Below the pieces are notes generated by a model that had not been told where the DNA came from, made no database searches, and was given only the letters and a program-made list of their open reading frames with translations. A DNA stretch of 39,632 nucleotides, taken from positions 1 to 39,632 of the forward strand of contig CANCUP010000007.1 in the NCBI GenBank assembly GCA_947381325.1, given 5' to 3'. This document shows, piece after piece, positions 10,060-20,064 of the stretch (within the stretch, counting starts at the first letter, position 1; each line of letters begins with the position of its first letter). This DNA is from Comamonadaceae bacterium. Lineage in GTDB: Bacteria; Pseudomonadota; Gammaproteobacteria; Burkholderiales; Burkholderiaceae_C. Position numbers and translations under genes: made by a program.

Positions 10060-11094
10060 ATGCGCAATAGTCCTCTTTGGTTCGTGTTCATTTTTCTTGG
10101 TTTGGCAGTCGCTCAGTGCTTTCCAACGCTGGCTGCCCAAACACAAGCCACACCGTCGGCGCAAGTCACACCCCAGCGCGATGAGGTCAAGATTGGCGCC
10201 TACCTGACCTCGCTCTACAACATCAACCAATCGCGTGGAACCTTCAGCGCTGACCTGTGGGTGTGGGCTTTGTCCAACCCCAAGTCCAATTACAAGATCG
10301 AGGATGCGTTGGAGATCAACTACATCTCCAATGAGTTCCCCAGAACATTTTCTGGCTACTACACCGAGCCTGTGACGCCGGATGTGAAGATTGAGCAACG
10401 CAAAGTACAAGGTGTGTTCTTGCATGACTTCGACATGGAAAATTTTCCATTCGACAAGCAACGTCTCAAAATTTCTTTCGAAGACTCATCGAATGACCTG
10501 ACCAAATTGGTCTATGTGGCCGACACACAAAGCGGCTTTGACCCTGCCATCTCCATCGATGGGTGGATCATTCAAAGCCTCCAAGCAACGCAAGAAGTCA
10601 AAGACTACAACAGCAATTTCGGCGTCTTCACCAAACCCGACCATGTGCAGTATTCACGCATCGTCGTCACGGCTGAGTTGATGCGTGATTCGTCAGCGAT
10701 CTTTCTCAAACTCACGCTGGGTCTACTGATCGCTGTCTTGGTGGCCCTGTGCTCTTGCTTGATGCCAACACACAGCGAAGATATTTTCAGTGGCCGCATG
10801 GGTTTGCTTGGCGGCGCGCTGATCGCGGCGGTTGTCAATCAGCAATTTGCGGATGCGTCACAAGGCAACACCACCACCGTCACGCTGGTTGACAAGCTGC
10901 ATATGCTGGGGATGTTTGTCATGATCACCTTGCTTGGCGCCACCTCGCAATCGCGACGTCTGTATGAGCTGCACAGCGATGGAACAGCCTCCAAGCGGTT
11001 TGACCTGCAAGCGCTGAGCGCCTGCAGCGCGCTATTTTTTGGAGTGAGCATGGCCTTGGTGGCATTGGCCATTCACAAAGCACACAACGCCTGA
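10060..11094 (+). CDS. Prokaryotic pentameric ligand-gated ion channel (Cys-loop family)
   Basis: A 344-residue protein; I take the ATG at 10060 because it begins a Sec signal peptide ('WFVFIFLGLAVAQC', cleavage near Ala26), although the frame opens at a TTG at 10021. The extracellular ligand-binding domain runs from about 45 to 210. 'IGAYLTSLYNINQSRGTFSA' matches the first conserved strands, and 'ENFPFDKQ' (Phe129-Pro-Phe-Asp132-Lys-Gln134) is the signature Pro-loop of the family; bacterial members lack the disulfide. Four membrane helices follow: about 213-235, 245-264 (pore-lining position), 277-294 and 318-340. These proteins assemble as pentamers in the inner membrane and open an ion pore when a ligand or proton binds. 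The gene is only 13 nt upstream of recC and divergent from the zinc-ribbon cassette. Ligand and ion are unknown. Confidence 0.78.
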   Translation: MRNSPLWFVFIFLGLAVAQCFPTLAAQTQATPSAQVTPQRDEVKIGAYLTSLYNINQSRGTFSADLWVWALSNPKSNYKIEDALEINYISNEFPRTFSGYYTEPVTPDVKIEQRKVQGVFLHDFDMENFPFDKQRLKISFEDSSNDLTKLVYVADTQSGFDPAISIDGWIIQSLQATQEVKDYNSNFGVFTKPDHVQYSRIVVTAELMRDSSAIFLKLTLGLLIAVLVALCSCLMPTHSEDIFSGRMGLLGGALIAAVVNQQFADASQGNTTTVTLVDKLHMLGMFVMITLLGATSQSRRLYELHSDGTASKRFDLQALSACSALFFGVSMALVALAIHKAHNA

Positions 11095-11107
11095 AGGGCC
11101 GCACCCA

Positions 11108-14100
11108 ATGACCACATCGCCCCCCCACGGATTCATGGTGCTGCACAGCAACCAACTGGAAGGTCTGCGCGACCTGATGGTTCAGTTCATCCACAACAAC
11201 CCCTTGCCGCCCTTGGTGCCCGAGGTGTTGCTGGTGCAAAGCAACGGCATGAAGCACTGGCTGGAGCTGGCACTGGCCAGCGACCAAGCGCTGGGCATTT
11301 GTGCCGCCACGCAGATTGAGTTGCCATCGGCGCAGCTGTGGAAAATTTACCGCGCCGTGCTGGGGCCAGAGGTGGTCCCCAGGCAGATGCCGCTGGACAA
11401 GTCCCCTCTGGTGTGGCGCTTGATGCGTCGACTGCCGGCGTTGTTGAATCAACCGACCTTTGAACCTTTGGCGCGTTACCTGGGCAACGAGGGCCGAGGC
11501 ATGCCTCAGGGACGACGCACCTACCAACTGGCCGCGCAACTGGCCGATGTGCTGGACGGCTATCAGAACTACCGCGCCGACTGGCTGGATGACTGGGCCC
11601 AAGGGCGCGATGTGTTGCGCACATCGAACGCGCCAAGCACCCCCATGTCGACCACACACCAGTGGCAAGCTGCTTTGTGGCGCGATTTGCTCCATGACTT
11701 GGCCCAAGACACCGATCGCCCTGCGCACCAAGCCCACTTTCAGTCGCGTGCCGATGTGCATTCGGCTTTTCTCAACGCCTTGCAAGAAGTGCCAGCAGGT
11801 GCCCGACCTGCTGGTGTGCCCCCACGGCTGATGGTGTTTGGCGTGAGCTCTTTGCCGATGCAGACCGTTGAAGCGCTGGCAGCTTTGGGGCGGGTCTGCC
11901 AAGTTTTGATGCTGGTGCAAAACCCCTGTCAGTATTTCTGGGGCCATGTGGTGGAAAGTCACCGCCCCTTGGCCGCCTGGAGCCGTCAACGCCAAACCCA
12001 CAAAACCCATCTGCCCCAACCCAGCGCCAGTGGCGCTTTGACAGAAGAACTCCAGTACCAGCTGCACACACAAACCAACCCTTTGCTGGCGGCCTGGGGC
12101 AAGCAAGGGCGTGACTATCTGCACCTGCTCGATGGGTTTGACGATGTCGCGCGCTACCGGCATGCGTTTCAACGGGTGGACGTGTTTGTCGATCCATGCC
12201 AAACCGCCCGCGAACACAAGCGGACGGCCACACGCTTGGCGCATTTGCAATCCGATTTGCTCAACCTCAACCCACCCCCAGAGCAGCCACGCCCCACCCC
12301 CGAGCATGACCAGAGCATTGAATTTGTACAAACCCACTCAGCGCAACGCGAGGTCGAGGTGTTGCATGACCGTTTGCTGAGTTGGTTGGACCAAGACCCC
12401 CAGCTAGAGCCCCACCACATCATGGTGATGGTGCCTGACATGGCACTGTTTGCACCGCACATCCACGCCGTCTTCGGCCGCTTTTCTGGCAACGCTGCGC
12501 GGCACATTCCTTATTCGGTGGCAGACACCACGCCACGTACAGAACCGCTGGTGCAAGCGCTCGAAACCTTGCTGCAATTGCCCCAGTTGCGCATCACGCG
12601 CTTGGAATGGCTGAGCTTGTTCGAAGTCGATGCGGTGCGGCAAAGGTTTGGCCTCGACGAGGCGGACGTGGCGCACATCGATCAATGGCTGAGCCAAGCG
12701 GGTGTGCGGTGGGGTTTGGATGCGCCACAACGTGCGGCAGCGGGCATGGACCCCGCGTTGGCCGATGCCGACCAAAACACGTGGTTGTTCGGTTTGCAAC
12801 GTTTGTTGTTGGGATACGCAAGCGGCGCCACTGACCCTGCATCCTCTGACACACCCCATGTCTGGCAAGACACGCTGGCTTCGCCAGGTGTCGATGGACT
12901 GGATGCACGGCTGATGGGTGGCTTGTTGCAAAGCCTGCGTGCCATCGACGAGGCCTTGGCGCCCTTGCAACAAAGCCACACCCCCGACCAATGGATGACG
13001 CTGCTGCAAAGTTTGGTCGAACATTTCTTCAAGCCGGTCGAAGAGCGCGAGCAACGCTTGCTCGAAAAAGTCATGGCCCCGCTCGAAAAATGGCTCGCCG
13101 ACTGTCAACTCGCTCGGCTTGACACCCCACTGCCGCTGGTGGTGGTGCGTGAACATTGGTTGGGCCAATTGCAGCAGCCCGCGATGCACCAGCGATTCTT
13201 TGGTGGCGGGGTTCAATTTGCCACCTTGATGCCAATGCGCTCTATTCCTTTCAAGGTCATGTGTTTGTTGGGCATGAACGATGGCGACTACCCGCGCAGT
13301 CAAACACCACAAGACTTTGACCTGATGCGTGAGGACACCTTGTGGCGAACCGGAGACCGGTCACGCCGCGAAGACGACCGCTATTTGTTTCTTGAAGCCC
13401 TGCTCTCTGCGCGCGACAAGCTCTACATCAGCTGGCAAGGACGACGCACCAGCGACCACGAAAAAATGCCGCCCTCGGTGCTGGTCTCACAGCTCAGCGA
13501 CTACCTCAACCTGGCCTGGGACACACCCTGCGAACACCCGCTGCAACCCCTGCAAGCCTTCTCTCCACAGTACTTTCACCAAGGCTCGGCTTTTTCGACC
13601 TATGCCGACGATTGGCAAATGGCGCGACACCTCACGGCACCAACCCCGACCCCGCAAGGGCCGAGCACGCCGCCCCAAGACATCCGCTTGCCACAGCTGC
13701 GGCGCTTGCTCAAACAACCCGTGGAGGTGTTTTTGCGCGATCGCCTCAACGTGACGCTGGACCGGCCCGAAGAAGCCAGCCCTGAAGAAGAACCCTTTGG
13801 CATGAATGCCTTGGAGCGGTTCAAGCTCACCGATGCCATCACCCACGCCAAGGATGCACCGGCGGCCATTGCCCTGCTGCAACGCGGGGGTTCGCTGGCG
13901 CTGGCTGGTTTTGGGCAAGCGCAACAAAACCAATTGCTCAAAGACCGCGACACATTGATGACACGGTATGCAGCCAAGATTGACACGTGGCCTCTGGCCT
14001 TGACCGCTCAAGACCTGCACTTGGAACTGGGGCCACACACGCTGCACGCCGAATGGGCCCACGACCCCCACACGCTGTGGCGATCGCGGGCCGACCACAG

Positions 14101-14626
14101 TGCTTGGTTGCAAGTGGTGCTGCGACCAGGCTCGGTGACCGAGGGCAACGCCAAGATCAAACTGCCCCGTGCCGAAACCCTCACCGATCTGTGGCTGAAC
14201 CATTTGGTGGCCTGCGCCAGCGGCGTGGCAACCACCAGCATTCAAATTGGACTCAACGGCGAAGTGCAATTCAACCCCATGCAGGTCGACCAGGCCAAAG
14301 CTCACTTGCTGCACTTGCTTGCGCTGTTCGACCAAGCTTGGGACAAGCCCTTGCCTGTTGCGCGCAAAACCGCCTGCGCCTACCTCACGGCCAAGCGCTT
14401 GCAGGAGCCTCACCCCATGCACAAAGCCGAACAAAAATTCACCGGCAACCGGCGTCAACAAGGTGAGTTCACCGAATCTGCTGCTTTGCCCTGTGTGTTC
14501 CAACACTTTGAGGACATCGCTCCCACCTTGCCAGAGTGGGCCGAGCGCTTGTACGGTGACATGCTCGATGCGGCCCAACTGCTGGGCAGCACCGACACTG
14601 CAGACCATGCAGAGGAGGCCGCATGA
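11108..14626 (+). CDS. recC: Exodeoxyribonuclease V gamma subunit
   Basis: RecC, 1172 residues, close to the usual length. It forms RecBCD, the cytoplasmic helicase-nuclease that resects double-strand breaks, recognises Chi and loads RecA; it also degrades unprotected linear foreign DNA. RecC is a catalytically dead helicase/nuclease fold that recognises Chi and splits the strands, which agrees with the lack of a Walker A motif here. Recognisable family segments include the N-terminal 'HSNQLEGLRDLM', 'LLVQSNGMKHWLELALA' and the central 'MRSIPFKVMCLLGMNDGDYP'. Its stop overlaps the recB start by four bases (ATGA). It begins 13 nt after the channel gene, with GAAGGG upstream of the start, so it may share a transcript with that gene. 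Confidence 0.95.
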   Translation: MTTSPPHGFMVLHSNQLEGLRDLMVQFIHNNPLPPLVPEVLLVQSNGMKHWLELALASDQALGICAATQIELPSAQLWKIYRAVLGPEVVPRQMPLDKSPLVWRLMRRLPALLNQPTFEPLARYLGNEGRGMPQGRRTYQLAAQLADVLDGYQNYRADWLDDWAQGRDVLRTSNAPSTPMSTTHQWQAALWRDLLHDLAQDTDRPAHQAHFQSRADVHSAFLNALQEVPAGARPAGVPPRLMVFGVSSLPMQTVEALAALGRVCQVLMLVQNPCQYFWGHVVESHRPLAAWSRQRQTHKTHLPQPSASGALTEELQYQLHTQTNPLLAAWGKQGRDYLHLLDGFDDVARYRHAFQRVDVFVDPCQTAREHKRTATRLAHLQSDLLNLNPPPEQPRPTPEHDQSIEFVQTHSAQREVEVLHDRLLSWLDQDPQLEPHHIMVMVPDMALFAPHIHAVFGRFSGNAARHIPYSVADTTPRTEPLVQALETLLQLPQLRITRLEWLSLFEVDAVRQRFGLDEADVAHIDQWLSQAGVRWGLDAPQRAAAGMDPALADADQNTWLFGLQRLLLGYASGATDPASSDTPHVWQDTLASPGVDGLDARLMGGLLQSLRAIDEALAPLQQSHTPDQWMTLLQSLVEHFFKPVEEREQRLLEKVMAPLEKWLADCQLARLDTPLPLVVVREHWLGQLQQPAMHQRFFGGGVQFATLMPMRSIPFKVMCLLGMNDGDYPRSQTPQDFDLMREDTLWRTGDRSRREDDRYLFLEALLSARDKLYISWQGRRTSDHEKMPPSVLVSQLSDYLNLAWDTPCEHPLQPLQAFSPQYFHQGSAFSTYADDWQMARHLTAPTPTPQGPSTPPQDIRLPQLRRLLKQPVEVFLRDRLNVTLDRPEEASPEEEPFGMNALERFKLTDAITHAKDAPAAIALLQRGGSLALAGFGQAQQNQLLKDRDTLMTRYAAKIDTWPLALTAQDLHLELGPHTLHAEWAHDPHTLWRSRADHSAWLQVVLRPGSVTEGNAKIKLPRAETLTDLWLNHLVACASGVATTSIQIGLNGEVQFNPMQVDQAKAHLLHLLALFDQAWDKPLPVARKTACAYLTAKRLQEPHPMHKAEQKFTGNRRQQGEFTESAALPCVFQHFEDIAPTLPEWAERLYGDMLDAAQLLGSTDTADHAEEAA

Positions 14627-17600
14627 GCACCGCCCTCGACCCGCTCACCCTCCCCCTGACAGGCCGCCAAGTCATCGAAGCCAGCGCTGGCACCGGCAAA
14701 ACTTGGACCCTTGCCGCCTTGTATGTGCGTTTGGTGCTGGGCCACCAGCGAGACAGTGCGCCACTGCTGCCACCCCAAATTTTGGTGATGACATTCACCG
14801 AAGCAGCCACCGCTGAATTGCGCGCACGCATTCGACAAAGACTGCGCGATGCCGCGGTATTTTTTGACACACAAGCGCGCGCCACCCCTTTGCCAAAAGG
14901 GCTCGACGCCGATGACTTTCTCTACCAATTGCGCGACAACTTTGAAGCCGCGCAATGGCCCCGTTGCGCCTTGCAGCTCAGCCATGCCGCTGACTGGATG
15001 GACGACGCGGCCATCTACACCATCCACGCGTGGTCACGTCGCATGCTCAGCCAACATGCGCTCGACAGCCACAACCTGTTTGATCAAACCCGACTCGACC
15101 AAGCCGCTCAATTGCAACTGAGTTTGGTGCAAGACTATTGGCGCACTTGGTACTACCCGCAACCACCCCAAGCCTTGCCAGATCTCATGGCTGCCGTGGG
15201 AGCCACGCCCGATCAATTGCTGGAAAAACTCAAACCCATTTGGCGCGACCAAGAACGCAAGCCACGACTTGCCACTGCCCCCGCCATCGACCCTGCGCAA
15301 GCCATGGGCACCCACGCCCAGTGGCAGACACACAGCCTGGCCAGTGCCCATGCTGCGCGCGCCGCTTGGCATGACGGTATCGCCCCAGCCCTCGCGCAAG
15401 CGAGGGCCGACGGCAAGATTCGAGGCTCAGGCGTGACCGACAAAAATTTCGCCAACTGGCTCACCGCTTTGGGCCAATGGGCAAGGGCTGAAGCGGATTT
15501 GGACGTCAAAGCGCTGGAACGCTTCACGCCAGCTTGGCTCCAAAGCAAAGGCTGGGCAGACTGCCAGCAGCACCGTTTTTTTGGCCACATGGCTGCGCAT
15601 GTGCAAGTTCTGCAACAAGCGCCTGATCTCAAGCAAGCTTTGCTACAACATGCCGCGCACAGCATTGGCCAAGCCTACCAAGACGCCAAATCGCAACGTG
15701 CAGCGTTTGACTTTTCTGACCTGCTGCAAAACCTCTACCACGGCGTGATGGCCGATGACGGGCGCTTGGCCCATGCCATCCGCCAGCAATACCCGGTGGC
15801 CTTGGTCGATGAGTTTCAAGACACCGACCCTTGGCAATACGGCAGCCTCGACCGCATCTACAACCCCCAAGACAGCACGCCGGCCAACGCATGGGTCATG
15901 ATCGGCGATCCCAAGCAAGCGATCTACAGTTTTCGGGGTGCCGACTTGGGCACTTATTTGCAGGCCCGTCGCGATGCCCTGCAGCTTGACCCAAACGCCT
16001 TGCACACCTTGAGCGGCAATCACCGCTCATGCCAAGCCTTGGTCAATGCCATCAACCATGTGTTCACCCGGATTGAAACGCCCTTCTCCGAGCCCAGCAC
16101 ACCACCCGAGGGTGTGATTGCGTATGTACCGGTCACGGCCAACAGCACTCAGTCAGCGCTGATCTTGCACAACCAGCAAGCACAAGCAGGAATGACGGTT
16201 TGGCATTTGCAGCGTGACGATGGGGCCATCGCAGCCCACCAGCACCTGAGCCACATGTCTTCCGTGTTTGCCGACCAGATGGCGCAGCTGCTCAACCAAG
16301 GCGATGCCACCCCAGGGCAAATGGCTGTGCTGGTGCGCGGCTTGCCCCAAGCCCAGGCCATGCGTGCAGCGTTGCGCCAGCGAGGCATTCCCAGCGTTTA
16401 TCTGTCTGACCAGTCCAGCGTGTACCAATCGCTGGAAGCGATGGACATGTGGCGCTTGCTGCGTGCGGTGGCATCGCCTCGCAACACCCGCTGGATGCGC
16501 GCAGCCCTGGCCAGTCGGGTCTGGGGCTTGAGCTTGCAAGAGGTGTTGGCGCGCACCCAAGACGAGCGCTGGATGGAGGACTTGTTCGAGCAGTTCCACC
16601 AATGGCAACAACTCTGGGTCAAGCAAGGTGTGTTGCCCATGCTGCACCAATGCCTGCACAGCCAAGGCATCGCGCAGCGTTTGCTGGCCGACTCAGACGG
16701 TGAACGGCGGTTGAGCAATTTCTTGCACCTGGGCGAATTGCTGCAACAAGCTTCGCCAAGTCTCCAGGGCATCCATGCCCTGGTGAGGCACCTGGGACAA
16801 CAAATTCAAAACAAACAAGAAGCCGGTGAAGCACAAAAATCCAGACTCGAAACCGATGCGCAGTGCGTGCAAGTCTTCACGTACCACAAGAGCAAGGGCT
16901 TGCAATACCCCTTGGTGTTTGTGCCATTTGCAGGCAGCTTCAGCACCGGCAAATCCAGCCAGAGCAAGGGCAGCGACGACGACGACGAAAGCCACGAAGA
17001 AGCGCCCTCCTCGACCGAGGAAGACATGCGCTTGCTGTATGTGGCGCTCACCCGTGCGCAACAGGCTGTGTGGCTTGGCGTGGCAGAAACCGCCCGAGAC
17101 ATCAGCGGCGACGCCAAGAAAGGCACGCTCAAACGCAGCGCCTTGTCCAAGTTGCTGAATCGGTCTGTGCACGGCGACCTGTGGCCACAACTCAAAGCCC
17201 TCTGGGGTGACTGCTCGGACATTGCCTTGCAACCACTCCCGCCCGACCAACACATGCGCTACCAAGCGCCTCGCCACGACTGGGCCAGCAAGAATGCGTT
17301 GAGCCCACAACGACAACACCGCAGCCAGTGGTGGACCGCCAGCTTCAGCGCATTGACACGCAATTTGGTGACCGACTCATCCAGCGACGAGGCGCATGCC
17401 GATGCCACCACCGATGCCACGCCCCCGGAGGCGGACCTCGGTGAGGCAGCCCCATCGGTCAATGACAGCCAGAGCGTCTGGCAAAAATTCCCGGCAGGTG
17501 CGCGCTACGGCGTCTTGCTGCACGATTTGCTGGAGTGGCAGTCGCAACACCAATGGCCTTTGGCCCAGTCCCAAGCGCCCGACTGGCTCAACCAAGAATG

Positions 17601-18222
17601 GCAGACCCTGTTGGCGCGCAAAGCACGCTGGCTGAGCTTGCCCGCTGCGGCACAGAAACTCTTGCAACCTTGGCTCACGACGCTGGTGACAAAGCCTTTG
17701 CCGTTGGGAGATTTGAATGCGCCAGATTTGGTCTTGGGTCATGTCGCGCGCGATGCGCTGTGGCCTGAAATGACCTTTCATTTGCAGGCACATGGCTTGG
17801 ATGCCAGCACCCTGGACCACCTGATCCGGACCCATTTGATGCCCCAAGTGCAGCGCCCGGTGCTGCAAGAGCGTGCCCTGCAAGGCATGTTGACGGGTTC
17901 GCTCGATCTGGTCGTGGCGCATGCGCAGCGTTACTTTGTGTTGGACTACAAATCCAATTACCTCAAGGGCTACGACCCTGCGAGCTTGCAAAACGCCGTG
18001 CTGAAAAAGCGCTACGAAGTGCAGTACGTGCTCTACACCTTGGCCTTGCACCGTCTGCTCAAGGTGCGGCTCAAGGGCTACGACTACGACCGGCACATGG
18101 GCGGTGCGGTGTATGTGTTTCTGCGTGGCATTGATGACCCAGGCGCGGGCGTGCACGCCATGCGACCGCCTCGGGCCTTGATCGACGCCTTGGACAAAGC
18201 CTTTGCAGGAGTTCAACCATGA
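14623..18222 (+). CDS. recB: Exodeoxyribonuclease V beta subunit
   Basis: RecB, 1199 residues, is the 3'-5' helicase and the only nuclease of RecBCD. Walker A is 'ASAGTGKT' at 20-27. Walker B is within 'ALVDEFQDTDPW', with Asp396-Glu397. The C-terminal RecB-family nuclease has Asp1095 ('LTGSLDLVV'), Asp1108 and Lys1110 ('VLDYKSNYL'). Their 13- and 2-residue spacing is exactly that of the E. coli catalytic residues, so the enzyme should be active. 'TYHKSKGLQYPLVFVP' and 'RLLYVALTRAQ' are superfamily 1 helicase motifs. It is coupled by ATGA overlaps to both recC and recD. An acidic/Ser stretch near residue 780-805 is a likely flexible insertion. Confidence 0.96.
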   Translation: MSTALDPLTLPLTGRQVIEASAGTGKTWTLAALYVRLVLGHQRDSAPLLPPQILVMTFTEAATAELRARIRQRLRDAAVFFDTQARATPLPKGLDADDFLYQLRDNFEAAQWPRCALQLSHAADWMDDAAIYTIHAWSRRMLSQHALDSHNLFDQTRLDQAAQLQLSLVQDYWRTWYYPQPPQALPDLMAAVGATPDQLLEKLKPIWRDQERKPRLATAPAIDPAQAMGTHAQWQTHSLASAHAARAAWHDGIAPALAQARADGKIRGSGVTDKNFANWLTALGQWARAEADLDVKALERFTPAWLQSKGWADCQQHRFFGHMAAHVQVLQQAPDLKQALLQHAAHSIGQAYQDAKSQRAAFDFSDLLQNLYHGVMADDGRLAHAIRQQYPVALVDEFQDTDPWQYGSLDRIYNPQDSTPANAWVMIGDPKQAIYSFRGADLGTYLQARRDALQLDPNALHTLSGNHRSCQALVNAINHVFTRIETPFSEPSTPPEGVIAYVPVTANSTQSALILHNQQAQAGMTVWHLQRDDGAIAAHQHLSHMSSVFADQMAQLLNQGDATPGQMAVLVRGLPQAQAMRAALRQRGIPSVYLSDQSSVYQSLEAMDMWRLLRAVASPRNTRWMRAALASRVWGLSLQEVLARTQDERWMEDLFEQFHQWQQLWVKQGVLPMLHQCLHSQGIAQRLLADSDGERRLSNFLHLGELLQQASPSLQGIHALVRHLGQQIQNKQEAGEAQKSRLETDAQCVQVFTYHKSKGLQYPLVFVPFAGSFSTGKSSQSKGSDDDDESHEEAPSSTEEDMRLLYVALTRAQQAVWLGVAETARDISGDAKKGTLKRSALSKLLNRSVHGDLWPQLKALWGDCSDIALQPLPPDQHMRYQAPRHDWASKNALSPQRQHRSQWWTASFSALTRNLVTDSSSDEAHADATTDATPPEADLGEAAPSVNDSQSVWQKFPAGARYGVLLHDLLEWQSQHQWPLAQSQAPDWLNQEWQTLLARKARWLSLPAAAQKLLQPWLTTLVTKPLPLGDLNAPDLVLGHVARDALWPEMTFHLQAHGLDASTLDHLIRTHLMPQVQRPVLQERALQGMLTGSLDLVVAHAQRYFVLDYKSNYLKGYDPASLQNAVLKKRYEVQYVLYTLALHRLLKVRLKGYDYDRHMGGAVYVFLRGIDDPGAGVHAMRPPRALIDALDKAFAGVQP

Positions 18223-20000
18223 AGCAACTCCGCACTGTGTTGACCTCTGCTTGGTCGCTCACGTCTGAACTTCCCCTGAGCGATTTGGACATGGCGTTGG
18301 CCAACTTCATGCACGCGCAACAACCCAGCCCCGATGCGCGTCATCTGTGGTTGGCGGCCTTGACCAGCCACCAATGGGGGCACGGCCATGCGTGTCTGGA
18401 TCTGGAGCGCTTGCGCAACGACGCGACGCAACTGTTGGGCTGGTCACCGCAAGAAACCGCGCAGCTCCCGCCCGACTTGGCCGATGCCGCCTCGACCCTG
18501 CCTTGGACCCAAGGCGACCACAGCCCCATGGTGTGGCAAGCCAGCCCGGACGGGGCCGGCGGCCGCTTGTACCTGCGCCGTGCCTGGGTGGCCGAACACA
18601 CCATTCGCCAACAAATCGCCCTGCGTTTGGCCCAACCCAGCGCCGAACCCGCCGACTTGCAAACCCAGCTGGATGCCTTGTTTCCCGACTCGGCCAATGC
18701 GGCACACGCCGACATGCAACGCCAAGCTTGCGCCTTGGCTGCACGACATCCCATCACGCTGATCACCGGGGGGCCTGGAACAGGCAAAACCACCACGGTG
18801 GTTCGCTTGCTGGCCTTGCTGGTGGGTGCAGCCCAAGCCCAAGGCCGCGACAACTTGCGCATCCACTTGGCAGCACCCACGGGCAAAGCTGCAGCACGCT
18901 TGTCTGAATCCATCAGCAAAGCACTGCGTCAATTGCCCAGCCACCTGCAAAGCGCGATCCCCACGCACACCCAAACCTTGCACCGCTTGTTGCAGGTCAA
19001 TGCCTACCAAGAAGCCCCCACACAACTCGTGGCCGATGTCATGGTGGTCGACGAAGCGTCGATGGTCGATCTGGAAATGATGGCCCGCCTGTTGCGCGCT
19101 CTGCCTTTGCACGCACGGTTGATTCTGCTCGGCGACAAAGACCAATTGGCCTCGGTCGAAGCCGGCGCGGTCATGTCGCAGCTGTGCACCGGCCCCTTGC
19201 TGCGCGAACAAACCGTGACACTTCAACACAGCCATCGCTTCAAACAAGACAGCGGCATTGGCCAGTGGGCCGCCGCCGTCAATGCGGGCAAGGTGCACGA
19301 CATCCAAAGTTTGTGGCAAGCCGCGCCAGGGTGGTTAGAGCCTGGTCAAACGTCGCACGACGTCACGCGCCTGCAACTCAAGCACAGCAACAACCAAGTG
19401 CTGGGGCCCGCGTTTCGAGAGGGCTGGCGCAATTGGCTCGCGCTGTTGCGCGCCCACCCACAGGGCCAGGCTTGCGACGATGCGCAAGCGCTGGCACTGC
19501 TGAAGGCCTTCGCGCAGTTTTGTGTGCTGTGTGCTGTGCGTGAAGGCCCGTGGGGCGTGGGTCCGTTCAATCAACACATTGAACGCGCGCTGTCTTTGCC
19601 CCAGCAGACGTGGTACATCGGGCGACCCGTCATGGTGACCCGCAACAACCCCCACCTCGAACTGATGAACGGGGACCTGGGCCTGTGTTTGCCGGGACCT
19701 GACCACGTTCTGCGGGTCGCGTTTGCGCACCCGCAGGGCGGCGTGCGCTGGGTCGCGCCGTCGCGTCTGGACGCCGTCGAGACGGCCTTTGCCATGACGG
19801 TGCACAAATCGCAAGGCTCGGAGTTTGAGCATGTGTTGTTGGTGCTGCCAGCCAAGGACGTGACGGTGCTCTCGCGCGAGTTGATTTACACCGGTCTGAC
19901 ACGGGCGAGTCACAAACTCACCCTGTGGGCACCCGACACTCAGGTGCTGTGGGACGCTTGCGCACGTCGGGTGTTGCGCAGCGGGGGCTTGGGCGACTGA
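18219..20000 (+). CDS. recD: Exodeoxyribonuclease V alpha subunit
   Basis: RecD, 593 residues, is the fast 5'-3' superfamily 1B helicase of RecBCD. Walker A is 'GGPGTGKT' at 184-191, Walker B 'VMVVDEASMVD', and the C-terminal 'TVHKSQGSEFEHVLLVLP' and 'YTGLTRA' are helicase motifs V and VI. The N-terminal about 150 residues form the domain that contacts RecC. The start overlaps the recB stop (ATGA). Length and gene order support a complete RecBCD rather than AddAB or a stand-alone RecD2. No obvious terminator follows before the next gene at 20065. Confidence 0.95.
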   Translation: MKQLRTVLTSAWSLTSELPLSDLDMALANFMHAQQPSPDARHLWLAALTSHQWGHGHACLDLERLRNDATQLLGWSPQETAQLPPDLADAASTLPWTQGDHSPMVWQASPDGAGGRLYLRRAWVAEHTIRQQIALRLAQPSAEPADLQTQLDALFPDSANAAHADMQRQACALAARHPITLITGGPGTGKTTTVVRLLALLVGAAQAQGRDNLRIHLAAPTGKAAARLSESISKALRQLPSHLQSAIPTHTQTLHRLLQVNAYQEAPTQLVADVMVVDEASMVDLEMMARLLRALPLHARLILLGDKDQLASVEAGAVMSQLCTGPLLREQTVTLQHSHRFKQDSGIGQWAAAVNAGKVHDIQSLWQAAPGWLEPGQTSHDVTRLQLKHSNNQVLGPAFREGWRNWLALLRAHPQGQACDDAQALALLKAFAQFCVLCAVREGPWGVGPFNQHIERALSLPQQTWYIGRPVMVTRNNPHLELMNGDLGLCLPGPDHVLRVAFAHPQGGVRWVAPSRLDAVETAFAMTVHKSQGSEFEHVLLVLPAKDVTVLSRELIYTGLTRASHKLTLWAPDTQVLWDACARRVLRSGGLGD

Positions 20001-20064
20001 GCCCTGGGTGGTCTAGGGAAAATACCGCCAAGCTCCAGCGTGGGCGCATGGTCTGATCTCGGTC

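Noticed and set aside
10925-12337. 470-codon minus-strand frame overlapping the channel gene and recC
   Set aside because: Antisense to two recognised genes and without family features.
11108-20000. AddAB instead of RecBCD
   Set aside because: Three genes with a RecC-like inactive subunit and a separate RecD helicase with Walker A are diagnostic of RecBCD.
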